Positions 1 to 9,042 are shown, counted from the first letter of the stretch. The stretch is DNA of 64,000 nucleotides from Cupriavidus necator A5-1 (GCF_000744095.1 NZ_JQLI01000001.1:4588001-4652000), one strand, 5' to 3'. Made by a program: numbers and translations. The notes: generated from the letters alone by a model not told the origin.

Positions 1-237
1 AGCACCATCGAAACTTCGGCCCAGAAAGGCCTCGCACAGGCTTTGCGCGGTAGCAGCTTGTGGGGACGTGACGACGGCTTCTCCGTCGCCGCTACCGGCA
101 CAACCAGCCAGACCGGCAGTGGCCAACAGTGCAATGCCGGATTTCAATAACGAGACTGCGGACCTGGCGGGTGGTTCGGCGGTTCGCGACGCCGTTGGAG
201 TGGTTCCTTCTTGCGATGTGGTTTGAAGCGTTTGCAT
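1..237 (-). CDS. Lipoprotein-like protein, N-terminal part (cut by window start)
   Basis: An open frame of 79 codons runs off the left edge. It starts at an ATG preceded by a good Shine-Dalgarno (GAGAGGAG, about 8 bases upstream). The first 30 residues are polar, then a hydrophobic stretch leads to a lipobox-like L-A-G-C at residues 43-46, so an exported lipoprotein is likely, although the signal sits unusually far from the start. The part after the lipobox (AATAQSLCEAFLGRSFDGA) is weakly reminiscent of tannase/feruloyl-esterase precursors, but too little is present to name the family. Seen: start, SD, lipobox. Inferred: envelope location. Confidence 0.6.
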   Translation of the reverse strand, partial: MQTLQTTSQEGTTPTASRTAEPPARSAVSLLKSGIALLATAGLAGCAGSGDGEAVVTSPQAATAQSLCEAFLGRSFDGA

Positions 238-413
238 TCGTCTGTCTCCTCTCTAGGTGCCAGTTTGCGGGCACGAAGGGAGGGTATGAAAGCGAAGCGC
301 CGTTGAATGTCGGCTGCGCGACAATTGCCAAGTTCGTGTGGCATGGTGCACTGGAAGGAGTCCGGCGGAACGCTAAGCTGCACCGCGGCTCCATGTTTCC
401 TTGCATGAAAGAA

Positions 414-438
414 GGGCGAGCAGGTTTACTGCTCGCCC
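414..438 (-). terminator. Strong hairpin, probable terminator
   Basis: A perfect 10-bp stem (GGGCGAGCAG / CTGCTCGCCC) with a 5-base loop. Read on the minus strand it is followed by TTCTTTC, a weak T-rich tail. No convincing gene ends just before it, so it may belong to a decayed gene upstream on the minus strand. Confidence 0.45.
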
Positions 439-837
439 CTGATATCGCCGACGCGGAACCGGCAAGGGAAACACGGCACGAATCAAGCTGCCCCTGGTAC
501 GCCACCGCGACGACGGCTTCGGTGCCGATCTTCGACGGTGGAGGGCAGGGGAGAGACTCCGGCACCGACAATCTATAGGTCGTGTGCCGAGTTGATTTTT
601 GGGGGAATAGCGACTGAGCAGTCGCAGCACAACCATTGACATGCGCCGCTCTCATAGCTGTCTGTGGCGGCATTTTGCACCATACCCGGCCATTGACTCC
701 AGGCGGGCAACTGACTGAACTGGCAGCCGACAACCGCCAATTGGGCTCAGCCGACGCACGTCGCTATTGGCAACAAGAGATGGGGTTCTCAGGCTGGACG
801 GCACACTTCCGACAACTACCGCCGCGCGATAAGCATC
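439..837. other. Stretch without a supported gene
   Basis: Open frames exist on both strands but none has recognisable protein character or a convincing start. The minus-strand reading before the 414-438 hairpin could be the tail of a lost gene. Nothing else is visible. Confidence 0.4.
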
Positions 838-1125
838 CTATGGCTTTACACGAAAATGTTCGATCGACTGGCCCGCGTTCACGGCGCGCTGCAGCCAGTC
901 CGGCGGATCACCGTTACCGTCCCACGCGTGGCCATAAGCGTCCCGGAAGCAAATCGGACGGGCGGCAGCATTGGCGAGGGACGTTCCTTCAGAAAAGCAG
1001 CCTGCGTTCTGCAGGTCGGCCAGATGCAGCCCATATCTGGCCATTTGCGTCTTGATCCATAGGATCGTCTCGGCGCGCTCGCGCAATAGTTGGGTGTCGG
1101 AATCCTGGAGAAGAGCAGGGGGCAT
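838..1125 (-). CDS. H-NS family nucleoid-associated protein (short form)
   Basis: About 95 residues. The C-terminal half has the H-NS DNA-binding signature of Burkholderiales proteins: a conserved Y-G-H-A-W-D-G-N-G-x-x-P-D-W-L-Q-R-A core and the tail AVNAGQSIEHFRV. The N-terminal part is a short amphipathic helix (LRERAETILWIKTQMARYG), the likely dimerisation segment, followed by a GCFSE segment. These proteins bind curved AT-rich DNA and silence acquired genes. A close relative lies at 57647-57973, and the same tail ends an unrelated protein at 34371-34592. The ATG at 1125 is chosen because upstream sequence loses family character; its Shine-Dalgarno is poor, so the exact start is uncertain. 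Confidence 0.8.
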   Translation of the reverse strand: MPPALLQDSDTQLLRERAETILWIKTQMARYGLHLADLQNAGCFSEGTSLANAAARPICFRDAYGHAWDGNGDPPDWLQRAVNAGQSIEHFRVKP

Positions 1126-1455
1126 GGAGGCGGAAGATCTGGATCGAAGCAGCAAGGAATAGGACGTGCCTCGGTGCGGCGACCTGCCGGACCGGGGCAG
1201 GACATCGACGCAAGACGCCAGACGCCAGAGCGATTCTAGGGTGTACCACGCCCCAGGTCTATACCTAACCCTCGGGAGTACCCGCGCATTCCCGCCAGGC
1301 ATTGCGATAAGTATTCTTGAACTAAACCGCTGACGCGGTAATGATGGTCGGCCGGTGCCGGCAGCTCCGATATCGCGTTGGTGATCGGTTTCCCCTCGAG
1401 TGGGAGGATGGAAGGGCAGTTTCTGCTGCTTTCGTCACTTCGAGAGGAGACCATC
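1126..1455. other. Upstream region between H-NS gene and IS91-like element
   Basis: Contains the promoter side of the minus-strand H-NS gene and, from roughly 1300 on, the presumed left end of the IS91-like element. The end of that element could not be fixed because this family has no long inverted repeats. No gene was recognised. Confidence 0.35.
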
Positions 1456-2327
1456 ATGACGACACTACGTCGGCGCATGACCGAGGACATGCGCGTACGC
1501 AACCTCGCAGCCAATACCCAGCGCGCCTACCTCCAGTATGTTCATGCGTTTGCCCAGCATTTCGGGCGTTCGCCTGAGTTCCTAGGCCCGAAGGAGGTGC
1601 ACGCCTGGCAGTTGCATTTGGTGGAAGCTCAGCGGTCCCGCAGCACGCTCGTGGTGGCGACCGCCGCACTGCGCTTTCTCTACCATGTCACGCTCAAGCG
1701 CGACTGGGCTGTCGAGGAGATTGCCACATCGAAGAAGCCTCGCATGCTGCCGGTTATTCTCAGTCCGGGTGAGGTGATGCGGTTTCTCGAGTCCATCCGC
1801 AGCGTCAAGCACCGCGCCATTCTGATGACGGCATACGCAGCGGGCCTCCGGATCTCGGAAGTGATCAGTCTGCGCGTCAGAGACATCGACAGTCAGTGCT
1901 CCGCGTCGCGCAAGGCAAGGGACAGGTCGACCGCTACGTCATGCTTTCTCCGCGCCTGCTAGAGATCTTGCGCACTTACTGGCGAGTTGGTCGTCCGCAA
2001 CATTGGCTGTTCCCCGGCAGCGTCGCGGGCCGGCACATCGCGGCCGAAACCGTGCGGCTCGCATGCCGCGATGCCCGCAGCCGTGCCTGCATCAACAAGC
2101 CCGTTACGCCGCACGCGCTGCGTCATGCGTTTGCGACGCATCTGCTCGAGTCCGGCACCGACGTTCGTACCATCCAACTGCTGCTCGGCCACCGTAGCCT
2201 GGCCACTACCTCGCGCTACTTGAAGGTCGCCACCAGCACCGTGTGCGCGACCACCAGCCCGTTCGATCGCCTCCCTCAATCACCGGCCCCGCCCATTTTT
2301 CCGGAACCATCCCCCGCACAAGACTGA
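1456..2327 (+). pseudogene. Tyrosine recombinase of the IS91-like element, frameshifted
   Basis: Site-specific recombinase of the phage-integrase superfamily. The start is the ATG after GAGAGGAG. An N-terminal SAM-like core-binding domain (residues 1-95) precedes the catalytic domain, with the first catalytic Arg in AAGLRISEV, then in the second frame HALRHAFATHLLESG (H-x-x-R) and LLGHRSLATTSRYLKV (His and the Tyr nucleophile). The two frames meet near 1891-1896, where DIDSQ should run directly into MLRVAQGKG; about one base is lost or gained. The gene ends 8 bases before the transposase start, so the two were probably co-expressed. Similar recombinases accompany transposases in several IS91-like elements. 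Confidence 0.8.
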
Positions 2328-2335
2328 GCGCGGGC

Positions 2336-2530
2336 ATGCCGGCCCCGCTGGAATTGGCGGACATCCTGCGCCGCCACGGTTCGCCGTACCGACAACTGCA
2401 TGCCGACTCGCTAAATCGCGAGGCGCAGCGCGTCATGCGCGCCATCGAGCAATGCCGTACCGCGGCACTGGGCGGTCATGTCGAGCAGTGTGATACCTGC
2501 GGCCATCAACGTATTGCCTACAACTCATGT
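2336..2530 (+). pseudogene. IS91-like transposase, 5' fragment
   Basis: First 65 codons of the transposase, starting MPAPLELADILRRHG. It ends in the N-terminal zinc-binding region (C-D-T-C-G-H ... Y-N-S-C), exactly where the RIT element enters. The rest of the gene resumes at 5912 with R-N-R-H-C-P-K-C, so the RIT insertion separates the Cys residues of the zinc finger. Confidence 0.85.
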
Positions 2531-2559
2531 CTTATGGTGTCCACTCCGTTGCGGGGAGC
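2531..2559 (+). repeat. RIT 1 left inverted repeat
   Basis: Begins CTTATGGTGTCCACTCCG and pairs with 5853-5881 over 29 bases with a single mismatch (GTGTCC against GTGACC). It marks the left end of the element inside the IS91-like transposase gene. Confidence 0.9.
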
Positions 2560-2644
2560 TGGGATGTGCTTGCGGAGGCAATCCCGGGATCCTCCGTAGC
2601 GGGAGGGCGAGTAACCTTCCCCATTAGAACGGGCTCTGGGTACT

Positions 2645-2674
2645 GTGAGTTGGGCCGCTCATGGCTCAACTCAC
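2645..2674 (+). promoter_or_regulatory. Hairpin in the ritA leader
   Basis: A 12-bp stem (GTGAGTTGGGCC / GGCTCAACTCAC, one G-T pair) with a 6-base loop, ending one base before the AGGAG of ritA (2676-2680). It could control read-through from the host gene or ribosome access. No matching structure was found in the leader of RIT 2. Confidence 0.45.
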
Positions 2675-2686
2675 CAGGAGACCTCG

Positions 2687-3933
2687 ATGCTCGAGAACTT
2701 CTTTTGCGCACCCAAGACCCTTCGCCGCCTTCGAACCGGCCCCAGCGGCCCGTACATCGACGGCTTCGCGGCGGAACTCAGTCGTGCCGGATATTCGGGT
2801 TTGACGGCGGTTCGTTATCTGCGGGAAGCAGCCTACCTCGGTCACTTCGTTCACCGCGCACGTACTGATCTCGCGGCTGTCGGCGCAAGCACCGTGGAGG
2901 CGTTGCTCACCACTTCCCCCGTTGCCGTTGTCCCATATCGAACGGCGACTCAGCGGGCTACCACGACTACTTCGGAGCGAAGCTCTTTCAAAGGTATCTA
3001 TCTCAGCTCGGCATCTGTCGCGACAGCGAAGTCACCGTTGACTGTGTCGACGAGCCATCCCTCGTGACGGCGTTTCGCGACTGGCTCCAAGCGCATCGTG
3101 GCGCCAGCACGCCCACTGTTCGCCTATACGAGCGCGATGCCACAGATTTGGTCAAGGAACTCGGTGAGGATGTCAGCTCCTGGACCGTGCGTGCTGTTCG
3201 TGACTTCGTCACCGACCGCGCCGCTCGATCCGGCGTTAGGATCACTCAGAAGCGAATCACATCGTTGCGTTCGTTCCTGCGGTTCCTGAACGCTTCGGGA
3301 CAGTCCCGCACCGGCCTCGCGGATGTCGTTCCCGCCGTCGCCAGTTGGCGCCTTGCCCGGCTGCCACGCAGTTTGTCCGAAGACGAGGTGGCTCGCCTGA
3401 TCGCCACATGCGACGGCACAGCCCCCGGCCACATACGCGACCGCGCAATCCTGCTCCTGCTGGTGCGACTGGGGCTGCGTGCCGGTGACGTAGCCCAGCT
3501 TCGCCTTGGTGACATCGACTGGAGAGGCGGCACGCTACTCGTGGCGGGCAAGGGGCGCTACCAAGTACGCCTGCCGCTGCCTCAGGACGTCGGCGATGCG
3601 CTGCTTGCGTACCTGGATCACCGAGCGAAGACCCAGAGTTCGGATCGGATGTTCCTGCGCAGCATTGCTCCAACCGGGCCTTTCAAGTCGGGCGACGGGG
3701 TGTCATCCGTTGTCGAGCGCGCGTTGCAGCGCGCGGGCATCAGGTCGCCCGCTAAGGGAGCACATCTGCTGCGCCACACCGCGGCGACGCAGATGCTGCG
3801 CAACGGCGTCCCGCTCGATCAGATCGGCCTGGTCCTGCGGCATCGAAGCCTGGACATGACAGCCTACTACGCCAAGGTCGATACCTCGCTGCTTCGGGGT
3901 ATCGCACAGCCGTGGCCGGAGGCGCAGTCATGA
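2687..3933 (+). pseudogene. ritA: RIT 1 first tyrosine recombinase (RitA), frameshifted
   Basis: Start ATG follows AGGAG and gives MLENFFCAPKTL. The frame must shift near 2905-2912: the downstream reading shows HFPRCRCP, matching HLPDCDCP at the same place in the intact RitA of RIT 2. From 3064 the second core-binding domain and catalytic domain are intact: Arg in GLRAGDVAQL, HLLRHTAATQML, LRHRSLDMTAYYAKVD with the Tyr nucleophile. Intact length would be about 415 residues. RIT recombinases are thought to act together to move the element. The stop overlaps the ritB start by 4 bases. Confidence 0.85.
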
Positions 3934-4814
3934 TGGCCGCTGTCGAAGCCTATCTCGCCCTGCGTCGCTCGGCCGGATTTGCGATGAGCAATGCGGAGTA
4001 CCTGCTTCGCAGTTTCGCCCGATTCGCTGCGGCTCGCGGAGAACGACATGTGCGAGCGACAACGCTCGCCGACTGGGCCAGCCAAGGCCCGTCGGTCGCA
4101 CAACGGCACGCCCGCTACCAAGCTGTCTGCAGCTTTGTCCGCCAACTGCGCCTGGAGGACCCTGGCCATGAATTGCCGCCGCCGAACTACTTTGGCTATA
4201 AGAAGACTCGTCGCATCCCGCACATCTACACACCCGCCGAGGTCAGCCGGCTTACTCCACAGGGCACGTTGCGGCCGTGGACGTACGCCACGCTGATCGG
4301 CTTGCTGGCCGCCACTGGCATGCGGGTCTCCGAGGCTTTGGGCCTGCGCTTGGGCGACGTCACTGCGGAGGGGCTGCTGATTCGCAAGACAAAGTTCCAG
4401 AAGACGCGCTTGGTCCCGCTGCACGACACCACCTTGGCGGCCCTGCGAAGTTACCTGGAGCAGCGTCTGAGGATGCATCCTGAAGGAGACCATGTCTTCG
4501 TCGGAAGCAACGGGCTGCCGCTGACGTACTGCGCGGTGTATCCGGTCTTTGGAACAGTGCTGAAGGCTGCGGGTGTGCGGGGGGCGCAGGGGCACCGACC
4601 GAGGCTGCACGAGCTGAGGCATACGTTCGCCGTCAGAGCGTTGGAGTCAGCGCCGGCGGGTCGTCAACGCATCGGACAGAACATGGTGGCACTGGCGACC
4701 TATCTAGGGCACGTGAACATCGATGCGACGTACTGGTACTTGCAGACCACTGCCGAGTTGCTCGCGGATACCGCCGCCGCCGGCGAGAGATTCTTTACGG
4801 GGGAGCAGCTATGA
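3930..4814 (+). CDS. ritB: RIT 1 second tyrosine recombinase (RitB)
   Basis: 294 residues from the ATG that overlaps the ritA stop as ATGA, with GGAGG seven bases upstream. An N-terminal core-binding domain (MMAAVEAYLALRRSAGFAMS) is followed by a catalytic domain with Arg in ATGMRVSEALGLR, H-E-L-R-H-T, YLGHVNIDATYWYLQTT (His and Tyr nucleophile). The catalytic set R-K-H-R-H-Y appears complete. It overlaps ritC by ATGA, so the trio is translationally coupled. The equivalent in RIT 2 is 49853-50803. Confidence 0.9.
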   Translation: MMAAVEAYLALRRSAGFAMSNAEYLLRSFARFAAARGERHVRATTLADWASQGPSVAQRHARYQAVCSFVRQLRLEDPGHELPPPNYFGYKKTRRIPHIYTPAEVSRLTPQGTLRPWTYATLIGLLAATGMRVSEALGLRLGDVTAEGLLIRKTKFQKTRLVPLHDTTLAALRSYLEQRLRMHPEGDHVFVGSNGLPLTYCAVYPVFGTVLKAAGVRGAQGHRPRLHELRHTFAVRALESAPAGRQRIGQNMVALATYLGHVNIDATYWYLQTTAELLADTAAAGERFFTGEQL

Positions 4815-5800
4815 CCTCGATCGCACCTCATATCGAAGCCTTCCTGCGTGATCACCTTAGTCAACAGCGCGGTGCGAGTGGCCACACCTGTGACTCATAC
4901 GCCTACAGCTTCCAGGCGTTGTTCGAGTTTGCTGCGTCCAGACTTAAAGTCGCGCCGTCGGCCCTTCGGTTGGACCAACTCGACGCGCCGTTGATTGCCG
5001 CCTTTCTGCGTCACCTTGAGGTCGACCGGGGCAACTCGGCGCAGACACGGAACGTCCGCTTGGCTGCCATTCGATCATTCTTTCGCTTCCTGCAACATCG
5101 CGAACCGGCGGCGCTCGAACAGATCCGCCGCATCCTTGCGATCCCGTTCAAACGGACCGATACACGGCTGGTCGCGCATTTCGACAGAGACGAAGTTCAG
5201 GCCTTGCTCGATGCACCTGACCCGACTACCCGAGACGGAGTCCGGGATCGGGCGATGCTGCATTTGGCGGTATGCGCTGGCCTGCGGGTGTCGGAGTTGA
5301 CGGGCCTGCGTATCGCCGATGTGGGCGCGCAGTCGGCGAGCGTCCGTGTGCTTGGCAAGGGCCGGCGAGAACGAGCATTGCCCTTGTGGAAGCCAGCCTC
5401 AGCCGCGCTACGGGCATGGATGGCGGTGCGAGGTGACCTCTCGACGCCGGAGGTGTTCGTCAATACCCGCGGTGATCCCTTGAGTCGATGGGGCGTGGCC
5501 TACATTCTCCGGCGCCATGTCCTCACCGCGAGTCAGCGATGCGCGTCGTTGGCCAGCAAGCAGGTGTCTCCCCACGTGTTGAGGCACACCCGTGCAATGA
5601 TGGTTCTGCAGGCCACGCAAGACGTCCGCAAGGTTTCACTCTGGCTTGGACACGCCAACTTGGCCACGACGGTAGTGTACATTCGCGCCGACCCCGACCA
5701 GAAGTTGGAGGCGATCGAGACGATGGTGCCGCCCAACCTTCGCAAGGGCAAATTCCGACCGCCAGATCGGCTGATCGCGCTACTGAAGACCAAGATGTAA
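4811..5800 (+). CDS. ritC: RIT 1 third tyrosine recombinase (RitC)
   Basis: 329 residues, starting in the ATGA overlap with ritB; GGGGGAG lies just upstream. The core-binding domain spans residues 1-100 (HIEAFLRDHLSQQRGAS at the start). The catalytic domain has AGLRVSELTGLR, HVLRHTRAMMVLQ, LWLGHANLATTVVYI with the Tyr nucleophile. A Lys-Arg rich tail follows. The 50 bases between its stop and the right inverted repeat carry no further gene. RIT 2 has an equivalent at 50796-51803. Confidence 0.9.
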   Translation: MTSIAPHIEAFLRDHLSQQRGASGHTCDSYAYSFQALFEFAASRLKVAPSALRLDQLDAPLIAAFLRHLEVDRGNSAQTRNVRLAAIRSFFRFLQHREPAALEQIRRILAIPFKRTDTRLVAHFDRDEVQALLDAPDPTTRDGVRDRAMLHLAVCAGLRVSELTGLRIADVGAQSASVRVLGKGRRERALPLWKPASAALRAWMAVRGDLSTPEVFVNTRGDPLSRWGVAYILRRHVLTASQRCASLASKQVSPHVLRHTRAMMVLQATQDVRKVSLWLGHANLATTVVYIRADPDQKLEAIETMVPPNLRKGKFRPPDRLIALLKTKM

Positions 5801-5852
5801 TTGGGAGGTTTATGAGCGCTGGGGCTGGCTTTCACGCCGCTTCAGCGCCCGT

Positions 5853-5881
5853 GCTCCCCGCAACGGAGTGGTCACCATAAG
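5853..5881 (-). repeat. RIT 1 right inverted repeat
   Basis: Reverse complement of the left repeat at 2531-2559 with one mismatch. It is directly followed by the 30-bp palindrome at 5882-5911. Confidence 0.9.
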
Positions 5882-5911
5882 GCAGGTAATGGGTTGCACT
5901 CCATTACCTGC
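5882..5911. repeat. RIT 1 terminal palindrome, recombinase core-site geometry
   Basis: Perfect 11-bp arms (GCAGGTAATGG / CCATTACCTGC) around the 8-base spacer GTTGCACT. The palindrome of RIT 2 (51971-52000) has the same size, the same position against the right repeat and the same ATGG-N8-CCAT centre, with otherwise different arms. Its outermost 2-3 bases also match the target gene, so the exact element end is ambiguous by that much. Confidence 0.85.
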
Positions 5912-6919
5912 CGCAACCGGCACTGTCCAAAGTGCCAATCGCTCGCGCGGGCGCAGTGGCTCGACGACCGCCAGGCCGACCTCTTGCCCGTGCCGTACTT
6001 CCACGTTGTCTTCACCGTGCCCGAGCCGATCGCGGCCATCGCCTTCCAGAACAAGCGCGTGGTCTACGACATCCTGTTTCAGGCCACCGCCGACACACTT
6101 CGCACCATCGCCGCCGATTCCCGCCATCTGGGCGCCACGCTCGGCTTCATCGCCATCCTGCATACCTGGGGACAGACGCTGGTACATCATCCGCACCTGC
6201 ACTGCGTCGTTCCCGGCGGTGGTCTACCGCTGGACGGCAAGCGCTGGGTTGCCTGCCGACCCGGATTCTTCCTGCCCGTGCAGATACTCTCGCGCCTGTT
6301 CCGGCGGCTGTTTCTCGCGCGCTTAAAGGACACCTTCGACGCCGGCGCATTGCGCTTCTTCTCGTCGCTGGCGCATCTGGCCGAGCCGGATGCCTTTCTC
6401 CGCTATCTTGCCGACTCTCGCTGCACCGAATGGGTGGTCTACGCCAAGGAGCCGTTTGGCGGTCCCCGGCAGGTGCTCGACTATCTCGGCCGCTACACGC
6501 ACCGCGTGGCGATCTCCAACAACCGGCTGCTTGAGCTTACCGATGAGCAAGTGACGTTCCGCTGGAAGGACTATCGCCACCCAGCCAAGCCGCGTGCAAT
6601 GTCCTTGCCCGCCCACGAGTTCATTCGGCGCTTCCTGCTGCACGTGCTGCCCCGAGGATTCCAGCGGATCCGCCACTACGGCCTGCTCAGCAACCGCCTG
6701 CGCGAGCGTGGGCTGGCCGACTGTCGCCGGTTGCTCGAAGCCCCGCCGCACCCGCGCGAGGTTCGCCATTCTCCCGAGGTTGACTACCGCGACCGCTATG
6801 AAAAGCTGACCGGCCGGTCGTTGCTTGCCTGTCCCGTCTGCTCGCGGGGACGCATGCTTTGCATCGAGCGCCTGTTGCCGGGCGCTTCACCATGGGCACC
6901 ACCCGGGAGAATCGCATGA
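5912..6919 (+). pseudogene. IS91-like transposase, 3' fragment
   Basis: Resumes the transposase with RNRHCPKCQSLARAQWL. It carries the HUH motif HPHLHCVVPGGG, which binds the catalytic metal, and YLGRYTHRVAISNNRL with the Tyr nucleophile typical of the IS91/IS801 group. A C-terminal CPVCSRGRM zinc-binding pair follows. About 335 codons remain. Without the 5' fragment it has no proper start. Confidence 0.9.
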
Positions 6920-7444
6920 CACCCGGCCCGCGCGTCCTCAATCTCCGTCCGCCCCTTCGGGGTCGACACGGCCGAGACGTTCGTGCCGCAGGCCTCCACG
7001 CGTCGCCGGCTTCCCCTGAGCTCAGTTGCCATTCCATGCAACGACATTCCTCGCGCACTGGGGCGCGATGCGAAATTCCCATTCCGCCCGCTTCGAAGAT
7101 CCTCTCTGGCAACCTGGCTCGCAAGTGCAATGAATCAAATGCCCATAGACTCCACTGCCCGTGGAGCGGTTTAGCTCAAAGACTTTTTTGCGCAGCGAAG
7201 ACGGGCCGTGCACCGCGCTCTTGCCGACCATTACGCCGTCTCCGCTACGCAAAAAATCCTCTGCCTTATCACAATGGCATTGCCGTGGCGCCAAACTGGC
7301 CGACTCGGAATCGTACCCCCTGGCACATCCGTCATATTGATGCCCGGTTGAAACGGCCAAGCTCTACACCGGGCTGTCTGACATGAACGGCAGTAACCGA
7401 CGTAGGTCGCGGGAGGAGGGGGCGTTCGGCAGTTATCCGGACTA
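6920..7444. other. Region between IS91-like transposase and IS630
   Basis: Probably holds the right end of the IS91-like element and older sequence beyond it. Open frames are present but none has recognisable protein character. No inverted repeats beyond the IS630 end at 7445 were found. Confidence 0.35.
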
Positions 7445-7499
7445 GTGCAACATCCCGTAAATAGGTTGAATAAGTAATCACCTCCGATATCATGTCGGG

Positions 7500-8582
7500 A
7501 TGAGCCGAGGTCGACATGCAACGCCAGTGAAGCTGGCGAAGAAGGAACAACAGGAACTGCTATCGCTGATCGAACGCAAGACGGCTGCGCAGCGAGATGT
7601 GATGCGGGCGCGAATCGCGTTGTGGGCCCACGAGGGCCACTCCAATACATTCATTGCGCGGGGACTGGGTGTGTCGGTGCAAACTGTCTGCCTGTGGCGC
7701 AAGCGGATCGCCCAGCAAGGTGCCCAAGGCATTCGCGAGGGCGAGCGCAGTGGCCGTCCGGCACGTATCACCCACGAGGAGCGGCTACAGATAATCGCAC
7801 TGGCGTGTGAAACGCAGGAACCTGAGGGACGGGTCACGCCCACGCTCGACGAGATTGTGGCGCGCGCCGTGGAGCGCGGCGTCGTCGGGCAGATCAGCCG
7901 CAGCCAGGTGCAGCGCATTCTGCAGGCCGGCGACGTGCGTCCGCACCGGGTCCAGCAATGGCTACACAGCCCAGATCCGGCCTTTCGCGAGAAGGTCAAC
8001 GGAATTTGCAAGCTGTACCGCAAGGCGCCTCGAAACGCGGTGGTGCTCAGTATCGACGAGAAGACTGGCATTCAGGCCATCGAGCGCAAGTACCCGGGAC
8101 GCGCGCCCGCGCCGGGGCGGCTGCGTCGTCGTGAGTTTGAATATATTCGTCACGGCACCCAGGCGTTGATTGCCGCCTTAGACGTGCATCCCGGACAGGT
8201 GCTGGCAGAATGCCGCGAGCGGCGCACCCAGGACGATCTGGTGGCCTTCATGGAGCGCGTGGCAAGCGCGTACCCAGACAAACAGGTGCACGTCGTGTGG
8301 GATAACCTCAACACGCATCGCGCCCACGCGGTGTGGCAGGCGTTCAACGCGCGGCACGATGGGCTGTTTCACTTCCACTTCACGCCATTGCACGCGAGTT
8401 GGGTCAATCAGATCGAACTCTGGTTTGCCCGCTACACGCGCCGAGTGCTGCGCCATGCGAGTCACACCAGCACCGCGCACCTGCGCGAGCGCACCGAGCA
8501 GTTTGTCCGCGCGCACAATCAGGTGGCCCGCCCGTTCAAATGGACTTTCCGGGGCTATCCGCTGCAAACCGGCGCATCGTAA
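7500..8582 (+). CDS. IS630 family transposase
   Basis: 360 residues. An N-terminal helix-turn-helix pair (residues 15-120; NTFIARGLGVSVQTVCLWRK) precedes a DDE domain with Asp in VLSIDEKTGIQA, Asp in VVWDNLNTHRAH and Glu in HASWVNQIELWF. All three catalytic acids are present and the length is normal, so the enzyme should be functional. The start lies 35 bases inside the left inverted repeat. Confidence 0.93.
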   Translation: MSRGRHATPVKLAKKEQQELLSLIERKTAAQRDVMRARIALWAHEGHSNTFIARGLGVSVQTVCLWRKRIAQQGAQGIREGERSGRPARITHEERLQIIALACETQEPEGRVTPTLDEIVARAVERGVVGQISRSQVQRILQAGDVRPHRVQQWLHSPDPAFREKVNGICKLYRKAPRNAVVLSIDEKTGIQAIERKYPGRAPAPGRLRRREFEYIRHGTQALIAALDVHPGQVLAECRERRTQDDLVAFMERVASAYPDKQVHVVWDNLNTHRAHAVWQAFNARHDGLFHFHFTPLHASWVNQIELWFARYTRRVLRHASHTSTAHLRERTEQFVRAHNQVARPFKWTFRGYPLQTGAS

Positions 8583-8594
8583 TCGAGGATCGAC

Positions 8595-8894
8595 ATGCCA
8601 GCCTTACTCGCCAAACATTACGCTGCTGAATTGCAGCGGCAACTGCGCAGCCTGCTCGGCCACGAGCAGCTCGTCACGCAAGCCTATGGGCGTCACCTGC
8701 TGATCAAACGTCTGGACGACGAGGAGCCGACCGTGGTGGCTCGGCTGACCGAACTCGGCCGCAATCGTTATGGCGCCGCCTTTCGCAGCCATAGCGGACG
8801 TTGGGAACCGTTGCCCGGCGCAGGCTCGCTCGATGAGATGGCCCAGGTGGTCGTCGCGCTCCTGGAGCCATATTTGCAGCCCGATAATTATTAA
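8595..8894 (+). CDS. Small accessory protein of the IS630 element
   Basis: 99 residues starting 12 bases after the transposase stop and ending 2 bases before the right inverted repeat, so it belongs to the element. The sequence (MPALLAKHYAAELQRQLRSL) is predicted mostly helical with a short beta part (HLLIKRLDDEEPTVVARLTEL). No domain was recognised. Possibly a regulator of transposition; this is a guess from position only. Confidence 0.7.
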   Translation: MPALLAKHYAAELQRQLRSLLGHEQLVTQAYGRHLLIKRLDDEEPTVVARLTELGRNRYGAAFRSHSGRWEPLPGAGSLDEMAQVVVALLEPYLQPDNY

Positions 8895-9042
8895 ATCTAT
8901 TTACGGGATGTTGTACTAGTTGGGGTCATACTCCACCACGCGTCCAGAGGCTCATAGCCAGCACGGTTACCTGATGCTTCTTGGCCTCATGCAACCGCGG
9001 AGATGAGGCGTGGACGTGCACGAGCCGGGCAGGAGGTTTGTC

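Larger units (their letters stand above)
2531..5911 (+). mobile_element. RIT element 1 (recombinase in trio)
   Basis: Three head-to-tail tyrosine recombinase genes with 4-base ATGA overlaps, bounded by a 29-bp inverted repeat (2531-2559 and 5853-5881, one mismatch) and, directly outside the right repeat, a 30-bp palindrome (5882-5911). This matches RIT elements described from Cupriavidus and other bacteria. The host gene can be rebuilt across the insertion: left flank AACTCATG, right flank (TG)CCGCAACC, so the target duplication is at most 2-3 bases. The first recombinase gene carries a frameshift. Confidence 0.9.
1456..6919 (+). mobile_element. IS91-like element with companion integrase, interrupted by a RIT element
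   Basis: Coordinates give the coding span only. The element has two genes: a tyrosine recombinase (1456-2327, frameshifted) and an HUH-type IS91/IS801-like transposase whose two halves lie at 2336-2530 and 5912-6919. The halves join seamlessly across the RIT element: YNSC on the left continues as RNRHCPKC on the right. IS91-type elements move by rolling-circle-like transposition and lack terminal inverted repeats, so the true ends (probably near 1300 and 6960-7200) are not defined here. Both genes are broken, so the copy should be inactive. Confidence 0.8.
7445..8916 (+). mobile_element. IS630 family insertion sequence, flanked by TA
   Basis: Ends are 20-bp inverted repeats (7445-7464 and 8897-8916, one mismatch, core CAACATCCCGTAAATAG). 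TA lies immediately outside both (7443-7444 and 8917-8918), the target duplication expected of IS630/Tc1-type elements. It holds an intact transposase and a small downstream gene. Confidence 0.92.
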
